Origin: Bacteroidales bacterium
GTDB taxonomy: Bacteria > Bacteroidota > Bacteroidia > Bacteroidales > UBA7960
NCBI GenBank assembly: GCA_007130545.1
Contig: SLSG01000249.1
Span: 1 to 6,953, forward strand
DNA length: 6,953 nt
Direction: 5' to 3'
Shown here: piece by piece, positions 1-5,952 of the stretch
Numbering within the stretch: position 1 is the stretch's first letter
How the letters are laid out: each line of letters opens with the position of its first letter
Program-made: the position numbers and the translations under genes
Notes under the pieces: model-generated
Databases searched by the model: none
The model's input: the letters and a program-made list of their open reading frames with translations, nothing else
Told to the model about the DNA's origin: nothing

Positions 1-821
1 AGCAGCATGCCGTTACCTTTAGTGCCGGACTGGCGGCACAGGGAATGCTGCCGTTTTGCAACATATACTCATCCTTTGCCCAGCGTGCCTACGACCAGTT
101 AATTCATGACGTGGCCCTGCAGGGGCTGCCCGTGGTGTTCTGCCTGGACAGGGCAGGACTGGTAGGGGAGGACGGTGCGACCCACCATGGCGCATTCGAC
201 CTTAGCTTTTTGCGCTGCATCCCGGGCCTGGTCATTGCTTCCCCGATGAATGAGGAGGAGATGCGTCATTTGATGTTCACGGCCATGCGGAAGGCCAATG
301 CCCCGTTCGTAATCAGGTACCCAAGGGGGAATGGGGTGTTGAAACATTGGAAGGCCCCGTTCATGGAGCTGGAACCTGGCAGGGGACGCAGGCTCAGGAA
401 AGGCGAGGAAATCGCTGTGGTATCGATTGGACATCCAGGCAACTTTGCGGCCGAGGCGTGCCAGGTACTGGAACTGGAAGACGGCCTGAAGGTCTCCCAT
501 TACGATATGCGTTACCTGAAGCCCCTGGATGAGGACTTGCTGCATGAAGCGTTTTTAAGACACAGGGGCATCATCACGGTGGAAGACAATGCCGTGACAG
601 GCGGACTGGGAAGTGCGGTGCTGGAGTTCATGGCGGATCATGGCTACCAGATGCGCGTGCGGCGGCTCGGCATCCCGGACAGGTTTGTGGAACATGGCAG
701 CCCCGAAGAACTTCACAGACTTTGCGGTTATGATGCGGAAAGCATACTGGCTGCCATTAGGAACATGCATGCGATGGGGCATATGGAAAAAGAAAAAAAG
801 AAAGGAGTAAGCCTTGGATAA
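1..821 (+). CDS. dxs: 1-deoxy-D-xylulose-5-phosphate synthase, C-terminal part (5' end outside window)
   Basis: DXS is a cytoplasmic thiamine-diphosphate enzyme that condenses pyruvate with glyceraldehyde 3-phosphate, the first step of the MEP isoprenoid pathway. The reading frame is open from base 3. It begins QHAVTFSAGLAAQG, which is the block right after the catalytic Glu of the family; the two bases before it (AG) fit a GAG Glu codon. The pyrimidine-binding transketolase domain follows, with DRAGLVGEDGATHHG (bases 150-194) and RYPRGNG near 318-338. The C-terminal transketolase domain comes next, with TVEDNAVTGGLGSAV (576-620). About 272 residues are visible of a usual 620-640, so roughly the last 43%. 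The protein ends in a Lys-rich tail (EKEKKKGVSLG). The stop (819-821) overlaps the start of the transporter gene, implying one operon. The promoter lies outside the window. Identity is very secure. Confidence 0.97.
   Translation, partial: QHAVTFSAGLAAQGMLPFCNIYSSFAQRAYDQLIHDVALQGLPVVFCLDRAGLVGEDGATHHGAFDLSFLRCIPGLVIASPMNEEEMRHLMFTAMRKANAPFVIRYPRGNGVLKHWKAPFMELEPGRGRRLRKGEEIAVVSIGHPGNFAAEACQVLELEDGLKVSHYDMRYLKPLDEDLLHEAFLRHRGIITVEDNAVTGGLGSAVLEFMADHGYQMRVRRLGIPDRFVEHGSPEELHRLCGYDAESILAAIRNMHAMGHMEKEKKKGVSLG
801..807 (+). promoter_or_regulatory. Shine-Dalgarno sequence that sets the TTG start of the transporter gene
   Basis: AAAGGAG lies six bases before a TTG at 814, inside the last codons of dxs. 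The next in-frame ATG (codon 7) is too far from this site. The TTG also keeps a plausible short cytoplasmic or periplasmic N-terminus before the first membrane segment. Strong Shine-Dalgarno sites are uncommon in Bacteroidota, so its presence here fits translational coupling within an operon. Confidence 0.7.
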
Positions 822-1725
822 GCTCGTTTCAATGATCGTTTCCCACCAGGATGTGCTTATTGCATTCGGACTGACCTTGTTCGCCGGCCTATCGACAGGC
901 ATTGGCAGCGCCATTGCTTTTTTTACCAAGCGCACCAACACGAAATTCCTTTCGGTCTCCCTCGGGTTTTCAGCCGGGGTCATGATCTATATCTCCTTTG
1001 TCGAGATATTGGTGAAGGCCAAGGAGATCCTGGTAGTGGAGTCTGGCCCCCAGCTGGGTTATCTGATTGCCATCATTGCCTTTTTCTCGGGCATGATCCT
1101 GATAGCAGTCATTGACAAGCTGGTACCGGCATTTGAAAACCCGCATGAACTGAAAAAAGTGGAGGACCTTCAGCCGGAGTTGTCTGAAGGAGACGAGCCT
1201 GGCAGTGCCAGCTCCTTTGCGATGAAGGAGGCGCTGAGGGATAAGGAGGCGGGGGACCTCAAAAAAAGGACCCGCCTTTACCGCCTGGGCGTGATGTCTG
1301 CCGTGGCCATCACCATACACAACTTTCCGGAAGGACTGGCCACTTTCCTGGCCGCATTGCAGGACGTTAAGCTGGGGCTGCCCATTGCCATTGCCATTGC
1401 CATCCACAATATTCCGGAAGGGATCGCTGTATCCGTGCCGATTTACCACGCCACCGGGAGCAAACGGAAAGCCTTTAAGTTTTCCTTTTTGTCCGGTCTG
1501 GCTGAACCCCTTGGGGCCCTGGTTGGCTATCTGATCCTGCTTCCATTTATGAACGACCTGGTCTTTGGCTTCCTGTTCGCATCGGTTGCCGGCATTATGG
1601 TTTTCATCTCCATCGACAACCTGTTGCCTGCTGCAAGGGAATACGGGGAGCCCCATCTGTCCATTTACGGTTTGATGGGTGGTATGGCCGTAATGGCGAT
1701 CAGCCTTTTGCTATTTCTTTCCTGA
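814..1725 (+). CDS. ZIP-family divalent metal (zinc) transporter, ZupT-like
   Basis: ZIP proteins import Zn2+, and often Fe2+ or Mn2+, across the inner membrane. The 303-residue product shows about eight hydrophobic segments (roughly 13-37, 46-68, 80-104, 157-181, 188-212, 223-245, 248-270, 282-303). It has the paired metal-site signatures HNFPEG (169-174) and HNIPEG (198-203) in segments 4 and 5. Glu64 in SFVEIL and Glu231 in SGLAEPLG match other conserved acidic positions. The loop between segments 3 and 4 (about 105-156) is charged but has a single His, unlike the His-rich loop of many ZIPs. The gene starts at TTG, overlaps dxs by 8 bases and is probably co-transcribed with it. Its last 26 bases overlap the 3' end of the opposing aminotransferase gene. 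The family is secure and the closest match is ZupT; which metal it carries cannot be told from the sequence. Confidence 0.93.
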   Translation: MDKLVSMIVSHQDVLIAFGLTLFAGLSTGIGSAIAFFTKRTNTKFLSVSLGFSAGVMIYISFVEILVKAKEILVVESGPQLGYLIAIIAFFSGMILIAVIDKLVPAFENPHELKKVEDLQPELSEGDEPGSASSFAMKEALRDKEAGDLKKRTRLYRLGVMSAVAITIHNFPEGLATFLAALQDVKLGLPIAIAIAIHNIPEGIAVSVPIYHATGSKRKAFKFSFLSGLAEPLGALVGYLILLPFMNDLVFGFLFASVAGIMVFISIDNLLPAAREYGEPHLSIYGLMGGMAVMAISLLLFLS

Positions 1726-2566
1726 CCGTTTCATTCAGAATTGCTGACAGCTGCGCAGCCACATGGTTTTTATAGCTTACGTGGCGGAACCGCTGCACCC
1801 AACTAAGCCCGTTGATCGTATTCGTAAGAAACAATTCATCGGCGTGTTCCACCTGGCCCAGCGCCAGGGGTGCCTCTCTTACCTCCAGTCCATTGCTTTT
1901 TGCGAGCTCCATAATGACCGACCGCATTACCCCGTCCACACAGTCCTGGTCCAATCCGGGGGTTTGCAGCTCCTGTCCCCTGACAAGGAACACATTGGAG
2001 CTGGTAGCTTCTGCGATTGCACCATGGTGGTTCAGGATCAGGCAGTCATTCAGGCTTTCCCTGGTCTTGTACAGGGATGCCATTACAAACATCAGCGCGC
2101 TGGAGGTTTTCAGATTGGACAAAGTCCCAGGTGGTTTGCCCATGTCGGGAAATACGTCCACCTGCAGTCCTTCCGCCGGGAATGGATAGCCCGGCCCCGG
2201 GACCTCCTCCGATTCAATGATATAAGCCGCCAGGTTGGAAAGTGGAGTGTACAAACCGCCATCGCTGCGGAACAGTGAAAAGCGGACCCGGGCAGCACCT
2301 CCATCGGGCTGATTTTTGTGGTACAATTCCAGAACCTGCTCCCGCATGGCCTCTGGTCCGAATGATCCCGGCAGGATCATTTGCAGGATCGCGGCACTTC
2401 TGTGCAGCCGCTGGTAATGCCTGGACGCCCATAACATGGTGCCGTCTTCCACCCGGATGGTTTCAAATACGCCATCCCCATAGCGGAACGACCGGTTGGC
2501 GGGGGAGATGCCGAAGTCCTTACGGGGAATGCACGTGCCGTTGTATGATATATACGCTTGCTTCAT
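1700..2566 (-). CDS. Class IV (fold type IV) PLP-dependent aminotransferase / aminodeoxychorismate lyase-like
   Basis: This family includes branched-chain and D-amino-acid aminotransferases and 4-amino-4-deoxychorismate lyase (PabC, folate synthesis). The 288-residue protein has the fold-IV landmarks in order: FRYGDGVFETIRV (27-39), the RLHRS segment (53-57), Lys153 in NLKTSSAL as the expected Schiff-base lysine, and AEATSSNVF (185-193) with Glu186 as the cofactor-contacting Glu. QTPGLDQDCVDGVMR (201-215) and ADELFLTNTINGLSWV (242-257) follow. I chose the ATG at 2566 because it gives the normal family N-terminus. The frame stays open 38 codons further upstream, but that stretch runs across a promoter. 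The length fits a PabC-type enzyme better than the longer BCATs, but no pab gene is nearby, so the substrate is undecided. The gene is divergent from the HAD gene and convergent with the transporter. Confidence 0.92.
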   Translation of the reverse strand: MKQAYISYNGTCIPRKDFGISPANRSFRYGDGVFETIRVEDGTMLWASRHYQRLHRSAAILQMILPGSFGPEAMREQVLELYHKNQPDGGAARVRFSLFRSDGGLYTPLSNLAAYIIESEEVPGPGYPFPAEGLQVDVFPDMGKPPGTLSNLKTSSALMFVMASLYKTRESLNDCLILNHHGAIAEATSSNVFLVRGQELQTPGLDQDCVDGVMRSVIMELAKSNGLEVREAPLALGQVEHADELFLTNTINGLSWVQRFRHVSYKNHVAAQLSAILNETVRKEIAKG

Positions 2567-2583
2567 GAATATCGCCTGTAACA

Positions 2584-2616
2584 CAAAGATAGTCCTTTGC
2601 CCGGATTTGGCCGCAA
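2584..2616 (-). promoter_or_regulatory. Bacteroidota-type promoter for the aminotransferase gene
   Basis: On the minus strand a perfect -7 element TATCTTTG (2591 to 2584) is preceded by TTG (2616 to 2614), with a 22-base gap that is slightly longer than usual. Transcription would begin about 10-14 bases before the ATG at 2566. The -7 match is clear and the -33 is weak. Confidence 0.5.
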
Positions 2617-2637
2617 GGGTATTTTCGGTTAAATTTG
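2606..2637 (+). promoter_or_regulatory. Bacteroidota-type promoter for the HAD gene
   Basis: TTTG (2606-2609), a 20-base gap and TAAATTTG (2630-2637) match the TTTG / TAnnTTTG consensus fully and at normal spacing. Transcription would start near 2641-2645, leaving a leader of a little over 20 bases to the ATG at 2666. The -33 element lies inside the opposing aminotransferase promoter. Confidence 0.65.
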
Positions 2638-2665
2638 CCCCCCGGACAATGTTAAACAAATAAAT

Positions 2666-3352
2666 ATGCCGAATCAGCACAACCAGGACGTCCAGATACC
2701 GGTCAGTCGGCCGGATACGGTGATATGGGACTGGAACGGAACCCTGCTGGATGACAAGCAGATATGCCTCCGTGGCATCAACCGCTTGTTGGAAAGGCGA
2801 AAGCTTGCACCCCTTGATATGGACCGCTACCGTAAGATCTTTACCTTCCCGGTAAGAAGTTATTATGAGGCGGCCGGTTTCGATTTTTCCCGCGAGGAGT
2901 TTGAAGTTCCCGCGGAGGAATTCATTGATGAATACAGGCTCTTGTTACCGGAGGCAGGCTTGTTCCCGGATGTACTGCAGGTACTGGCTTTTTTCAGGCA
3001 GCGCGGCATACGTCAGTACGTATTGTCGGCCATGGAGCAGCAAGCCTTGGTTCGCTCCATTGATGAGCGGGGCATCCTGGCAAATTTCCAGGGCATTTAC
3101 GGCATCGGAGACAACCTGGCGTATTCTAAGCTGCTGAGGGGCAGGGAACTTCTGAAAGAAAACCAGATCGATCCAAAGCATGCGTTAATGATAGGGGATA
3201 CCCTGCATGACCTGGAGGTGGCCGGGGAACTCGGACTGAATATTGTGCTGGTGGGGCGGGGCCATCAGCATCCCGACCGATTGTTTAGGCAAGGCCAGAC
3301 AGTCCTTGAGAACCTGGAGCAACTCAAGCGATGGTACAATGGGCCGGACTGA
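2666..3352 (+). CDS. HAD-superfamily hydrolase, phosphoglycolate-phosphatase-like
   Basis: HAD hydrolases cleave phosphate esters through an aspartyl-phosphate intermediate in the cytoplasm. The 228-residue protein has all four motifs. Motif I is DWNGTLLDD (22-30), with nucleophile Asp22. Motif II is Ser121 in VLSAMEQ and motif III is Lys155 in YSKLLRG. Motif IV is GDTLHDLEVA (177-186), with Asp178 and Asp182 for Mg2+. A helical cap domain of the PGP/beta-PGM type sits between motifs I and II (about 32-95). Position 24 is Asn where most phosphatases of this type have the acid/base Asp. I recall DWNGTL-type motifs in other bacterial HADs, so this is probably a subfamily trait and not damage. 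The ATG at 2666 is about 22 bases after a good promoter. The gene ends 13 bases from the opposing protease gene. The substrate is unknown. Confidence 0.9.
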   Translation: MPNQHNQDVQIPVSRPDTVIWDWNGTLLDDKQICLRGINRLLERRKLAPLDMDRYRKIFTFPVRSYYEAAGFDFSREEFEVPAEEFIDEYRLLLPEAGLFPDVLQVLAFFRQRGIRQYVLSAMEQQALVRSIDERGILANFQGIYGIGDNLAYSKLLRGRELLKENQIDPKHALMIGDTLHDLEVAGELGLNIVLVGRGHQHPDRLFRQGQTVLENLEQLKRWYNGPD

Positions 3353-3375
3353 CCATCCTATTGTGTCAGAACCGG
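3344..3375. terminator. Possible bidirectional terminator hairpin at the HAD/S41 junction
   Basis: CCGG-A-CTGAC (3344-3353) can pair with GTCAG-AA-CCGG (3365-3375) around an 11-base loop. The pairing is symmetric, so it would form in both transcripts. Both stop codons (3350-3352 plus strand, 3368-3366 minus strand) sit in the stem. There is no U-tract and the stem is interrupted, so the call is tentative. The two genes leave no room for a longer terminator between them. Confidence 0.3.
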
Positions 3376-4973
3376 AGGTTCATCTGTTCAAAGATGTTGC
3401 CCTGCAAGGCCTCCAACGCCTTACGGTAGGCGGGGTCGGATTGAACGGTTACCTGCACATAAGCCCCGAAATCAAACAGGTTCCTGGCGATCAGGCCTTT
3501 TAACTGGGTACTGAGATAATGGTTGGAAGGCGCTTCATCATCGCCTATTTTTGGTAGACCCTGGTCCTCAGAATACATATAGAGGCTTTCCAGCAACTCA
3601 TTATCAACCATAAAATTCTTAACAAACAAATCCGGTGTCGGATAGGCAGCAAGCAATTCCTGGCGGTTGTCGTTGGTGTACTCTATACCGAATGTGTTCA
3701 ATATTCCCCTGCGCACCAGTCTCGAATGATAGGCTGATACCCCGGAGGTATCAATCGGTATGAAAAAATCCGGCATGATGCCACCCCCACCGTATACCAC
3801 CCGCTTGTTATGCATTGTGAAATATTTCAGTGAGTCAGGGAAAGTGATGTTTTCCGGACTTACCAGTTCCCCGTTGCGCAAGCGCTCAGAAAGATCTTTA
3901 AAATATTGATCGGTTCCTTCGTCGTATGGCTTTTGTATGCTCCTTCCTGTCGGGGTATGGTAGCGGGCCGTGGTCAGCCGGATGGCCGAGCCGTCGGTCA
4001 GCTCAAAAGGCCTTTGCACCAAACCCTTCCCAAAGGTCCGTCTCCCGATTACCAGTCCCCTGTCCCAATCCTGAATGGCACCTGCAAGGATCTCACTGGC
4101 GGAAGCACTGCCTTCATTTACCAGTACGACCAGTTTCCCGTTCTTGAATTCACCTCTTGAAGTGCTGTTAAATCGTTGCTCGGGGGCTGAATGGCCTTCC
4201 GTATAAACGATTAGCCGGTCCCGGTTAAGGAACTGGTCCGTCAGGTCTATGGCGACATCCAGAAAGCCTCCCGAATTATAGTTGAGGTCCAGTATGAGAT
4301 GCTGCATGCCCTGCCTTTTCAGGTCTCCCAGGGCCTCCCGGAATTCCCGCATTGTGGTTCTGGAAAACCGGTTGAGCTTGATGTATCCGATTTCGGGAGT
4401 GGCCATGAACGAGGCATCCAGAGAGTTGATGGGAATCCGGTCGCGGGTAATCGAAAAGTCAAGCAGTCCGGCAGTTCCCCTCCGGCTCACTGCCACATCC
4501 ACCCGGGTTCCGCGCTCTCCGCGCAGTCGGTCCTGCACCACCTGGTTGTTCATGTGGCTGCCAACCGAAGTCTCCCCGTCTATCTGCACGATCTTGTCTC
4601 CGGGCATGATACCGACCTTTTCAGACGGACCACCGGGAACCGGGCTTACCACGACGATGGTGTCATTGATAAGGTTAAACTGTATGCCAATCCCCTCAAA
4701 ACTTCCGATCAGCGGTTCGTTTGCCCTGCGAAGCTCCTCGGCTGATAAATAAACGCTGTGGGGATCCAGTTCACGAAGCATGCCCCGTATGGCATTTTCA
4801 ACAAGTTCCTCGCTGTCCACTTCCTCGATGTAGGCCAGATTGATCACCTGCAATGCCCGCTGGAACTTTTCAAGTTGGGCACGGTCTACCTGCGATTGGC
4901 CCGGGAAGGCGGTAAGCAAAAGGATAAATAAGCCGATATAAAGGCTTGTAATGTGTCGGATAGATGTGTGCAT
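3366..4973 (-). CDS. Exported S41-family C-terminal processing protease with PDZ domain
   Basis: S41 (CtpA/Prc/Tsp-type) proteases cut exported or envelope proteins near their C-termini with a Ser-Lys dyad. The 535-residue product begins with a signal peptide (basic RH near 6-7, hydrophobic core about 11-23, possible cleavage after residues 25-28). A helical region with ELDPHSVYLS (68-77) and SFEGIGIQF (91-99) follows. The PDZ domain spans about 100-175 (IMPGDKIVQIDG at 122-133), and the protease core about 185-345. Ser291 in NEGSASASEILAGA and Lys316 in RTFGKGLVQ are the likely catalytic pair, 25 residues apart as in E. coli Tsp. A C-terminal extension of about 190 residues (346-535) follows, and total length is usual for Bacteroidota members. 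The GG of LDLNYNSGG (228-236) is kept, but the Arg common in DLRxNxGG is Asn231. The gene is monocistronic by position. Its partner or substrate is unknown. Confidence 0.95.
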   Translation of the reverse strand: MHTSIRHITSLYIGLFILLLTAFPGQSQVDRAQLEKFQRALQVINLAYIEEVDSEELVENAIRGMLRELDPHSVYLSAEELRRANEPLIGSFEGIGIQFNLINDTIVVVSPVPGGPSEKVGIMPGDKIVQIDGETSVGSHMNNQVVQDRLRGERGTRVDVAVSRRGTAGLLDFSITRDRIPINSLDASFMATPEIGYIKLNRFSRTTMREFREALGDLKRQGMQHLILDLNYNSGGFLDVAIDLTDQFLNRDRLIVYTEGHSAPEQRFNSTSRGEFKNGKLVVLVNEGSASASEILAGAIQDWDRGLVIGRRTFGKGLVQRPFELTDGSAIRLTTARYHTPTGRSIQKPYDEGTDQYFKDLSERLRNGELVSPENITFPDSLKYFTMHNKRVVYGGGGIMPDFFIPIDTSGVSAYHSRLVRRGILNTFGIEYTNDNRQELLAAYPTPDLFVKNFMVDNELLESLYMYSEDQGLPKIGDDEAPSNHYLSTQLKGLIARNLFDFGAYVQVTVQSDPAYRKALEALQGNIFEQMNLRF

Positions 4974-4996
4974 TTAATCTGGTTTTTTATATCTGG

Positions 4997-5027
4997 CAAT
5001 GTAATAGGAATCCTATGAATAAACCAA
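4997..5027 (-). promoter_or_regulatory. Candidate promoter of the S41 protease gene
   Basis: On the minus strand TTG (5027 to 5025), a 20-base gap and TTACATTG (5004 to 4997) give a partial match, six of eight positions, to TAnnTTTG at correct spacing. The ATG at 4973 would follow a leader of about 15-20 bases. The poor -7 match suggests a weak or regulated promoter. Confidence 0.4.
5004..5016. repeat. 13-base perfect palindrome inside the S41 promoter spacer (operator-like)
   Basis: ATAGGA-A-TCCTAT has two perfect 6-base arms around one base. It lies between the proposed -33 and -7 elements of the S41 promoter, a position where a bound dimeric repressor could block RNA polymerase. No second copy was seen in the window and no regulator gene is nearby, so the operator role is inference. 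Confidence 0.35.
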
Positions 5028-5068
5028 GTTGTCCTTTGATTGTTCAGGAAAGAACAGGCAAGTCCGCG

Positions 5069-5099
5069 CTTGTAAAAACAAAAACTATGCCTACTTTTG
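5069..5099 (+). promoter_or_regulatory. Bacteroidota-type promoter of the rhomboid gene
   Basis: CTTG (5069-5072), a 19-base gap and TACTTTTG (5092-5099) give a perfect -7 element and a three-of-four -33. Transcription would start around 5103-5106, about 30 bases before the ATG at 5137. The same -7 octamer and spacing occur upstream of the DUF2795 gene. Confidence 0.65.
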
Positions 5100-5110
5100 A
5101 ATAATAACGC

Positions 5111-5137
5111 ATGCGAATGCCCTTTATTGGCGTGTAA
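5111..5137 (+). other. Possible 8-codon upstream ORF overlapping the rhomboid start (TAATG)
   Basis: ATG at 5111 opens a frame encoding MRMPFIGV that stops at TAA 5135-5137. The last A of that stop is the first base of the rhomboid ATG (5137-5139). It falls entirely inside the predicted leader, so it could couple translation of the rhomboid gene. There is no Shine-Dalgarno sequence and it starts very near the predicted transcript end, so it may be chance. Confidence 0.25.
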
Positions 5138-5922
5138 TGATGACAGAAATGCATGACCCGCATGAAAAGGTGGTCCCGGAACGGCTGAAGTTCATCAAGA
5201 GCCTCATGTTCCCGGCCGTTTTTGTCTTGCTTATATGGATTGTGAAAACCACGGAGCTGGTTTTTGACCTGGAGTTTTACTCCTGGGGTTTGTTTCCGCA
5301 AAAACTTGACGGCTTGCGCGGGATTGTGTTCTCCCCCTTCATCCACGGGGATTTCTCCCATCTGATCTCAAACACCTTTCCATTGTTGCTGCTGGGTTCG
5401 GCCCTCTTCTATTTTTACCGGGATGTGGCATTCCGGGTGCTGTTGCTTTCCGTGCTGATCACCGGCCTGTGGGTTTGGGTGTTGGGCCGTCCATCCTATC
5501 ACATCGGGGCCAGTGGGATCATATACAGCCTGGCAGCATTTCTTTTTGTAAGCGGGGTGATCAGGCGCCATCCACGCCTGATGGCCCTTTCCCTGCTTGT
5601 GGTTTTTTTATATGGAGGAATGGTCTGGGGTGTTTTTCCGGTGCAGGAAAGGGTTTCCTGGGAATCCCACCTGATGGGCATGCTTTCGGGGATAATGCTG
5701 GCCTTCTTTTACCGGTCTCACGGACCGCAGCGTAAGAAATACTCCTGGGAGCTGGAGCCTGAAGAAGAAGAACCCGCAGAAGGGCCGGTGCCTGGATTGC
5801 CGGCGAGACAACCTGCAGATTCAGACGGTTCCGGCATTACCCATACGGGAACAGGGCCAGTGGAATACTCCTACAGGGAAGGACTGGTTAAAACCAGGGG
5901 CAACAGGCAGGCAGGTAAATAA
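5137..5922 (+). CDS. Rhomboid-family intramembrane serine protease with acidic C-terminal tail
   Basis: Rhomboids cleave membrane proteins within or next to their transmembrane helices. The 261-residue protein has about six hydrophobic segments (roughly 20-37, 74-94, 98-116, 124-141, 147-164, 178-193). The signature residues are in order: HGDFSHLISN with His75 and Asn79, GASG (124-127) with catalytic Ser126, and His178 in SWESHLMG as its dyad partner. All key residues are present, so it is probably active. After the last helix comes a basic turn (HGPQRKK) and a 60-residue hydrophilic tail rich in Glu, Pro and Gly (about 205-261) with no recognised domain. The start ATG at 5137 is followed by two more in-frame ATGs (codons 2 and 5), so the exact start is uncertain by a few residues. 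It has its own promoter and is convergent with smpB. Confidence 0.92.
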   Translation: MMTEMHDPHEKVVPERLKFIKSLMFPAVFVLLIWIVKTTELVFDLEFYSWGLFPQKLDGLRGIVFSPFIHGDFSHLISNTFPLLLLGSALFYFYRDVAFRVLLLSVLITGLWVWVLGRPSYHIGASGIIYSLAAFLFVSGVIRRHPRLMALSLLVVFLYGGMVWGVFPVQERVSWESHLMGMLSGIMLAFFYRSHGPQRKKYSWELEPEEEEPAEGPVPGLPARQPADSDGSGITHTGTGPVEYSYREGLVKTRGNRQAGK

Positions 5923-5952
5923 ACGGATTAAAAAGCCGCTCCGGGGACCTCA

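Noticed and set aside
794..800. A-AAA-AAG slippery heptamer in the dxs frame, as used for programmed -1 frameshifting.
   Set aside because: A -1 shift would run only to a stop at 833-835 and a +1 shift stops at 808-810, so neither joins dxs to the transporter. No strong hairpin follows. It is best explained by the Lys-rich tail and the Shine-Dalgarno site.
970..1656. 228-codon open frame on the minus strand across the transporter gene.
   Set aside because: It lies fully within a securely identified ZIP gene, and its product is low in recognisable structure (many Gln, His and Gly). It is a reading-frame shadow.
1750..1759. GCTGCGCAGC palindrome near the aminotransferase 3' end as a terminator for the transporter.
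   Set aside because: The usable stem is only four base pairs, it is inside coding sequence, and no U-tract follows.
3735..3753. TGATACC-CCGGA-GGTATCA hairpin in the S41 coding region.
   Set aside because: A 7-base-pair stem inside a long gene, far from its ends, has no clear role. A few such stems are expected by chance in about 7 kb.
4282..4752. 156-codon plus-strand frame, and overlapping ones, opposite the S41 protease gene.
   Set aside because: The opposite strand encodes a clear PDZ and protease core here. The frame has no promoter or family resemblance.
5884..5897. CTGGTT-AA-AACCAG inverted repeat near the end of the rhomboid gene.
   Set aside because: It forms only a 5-base-pair stem with a 4-base loop, still inside the coding region and with no U-tract, so it is weak as a terminator.
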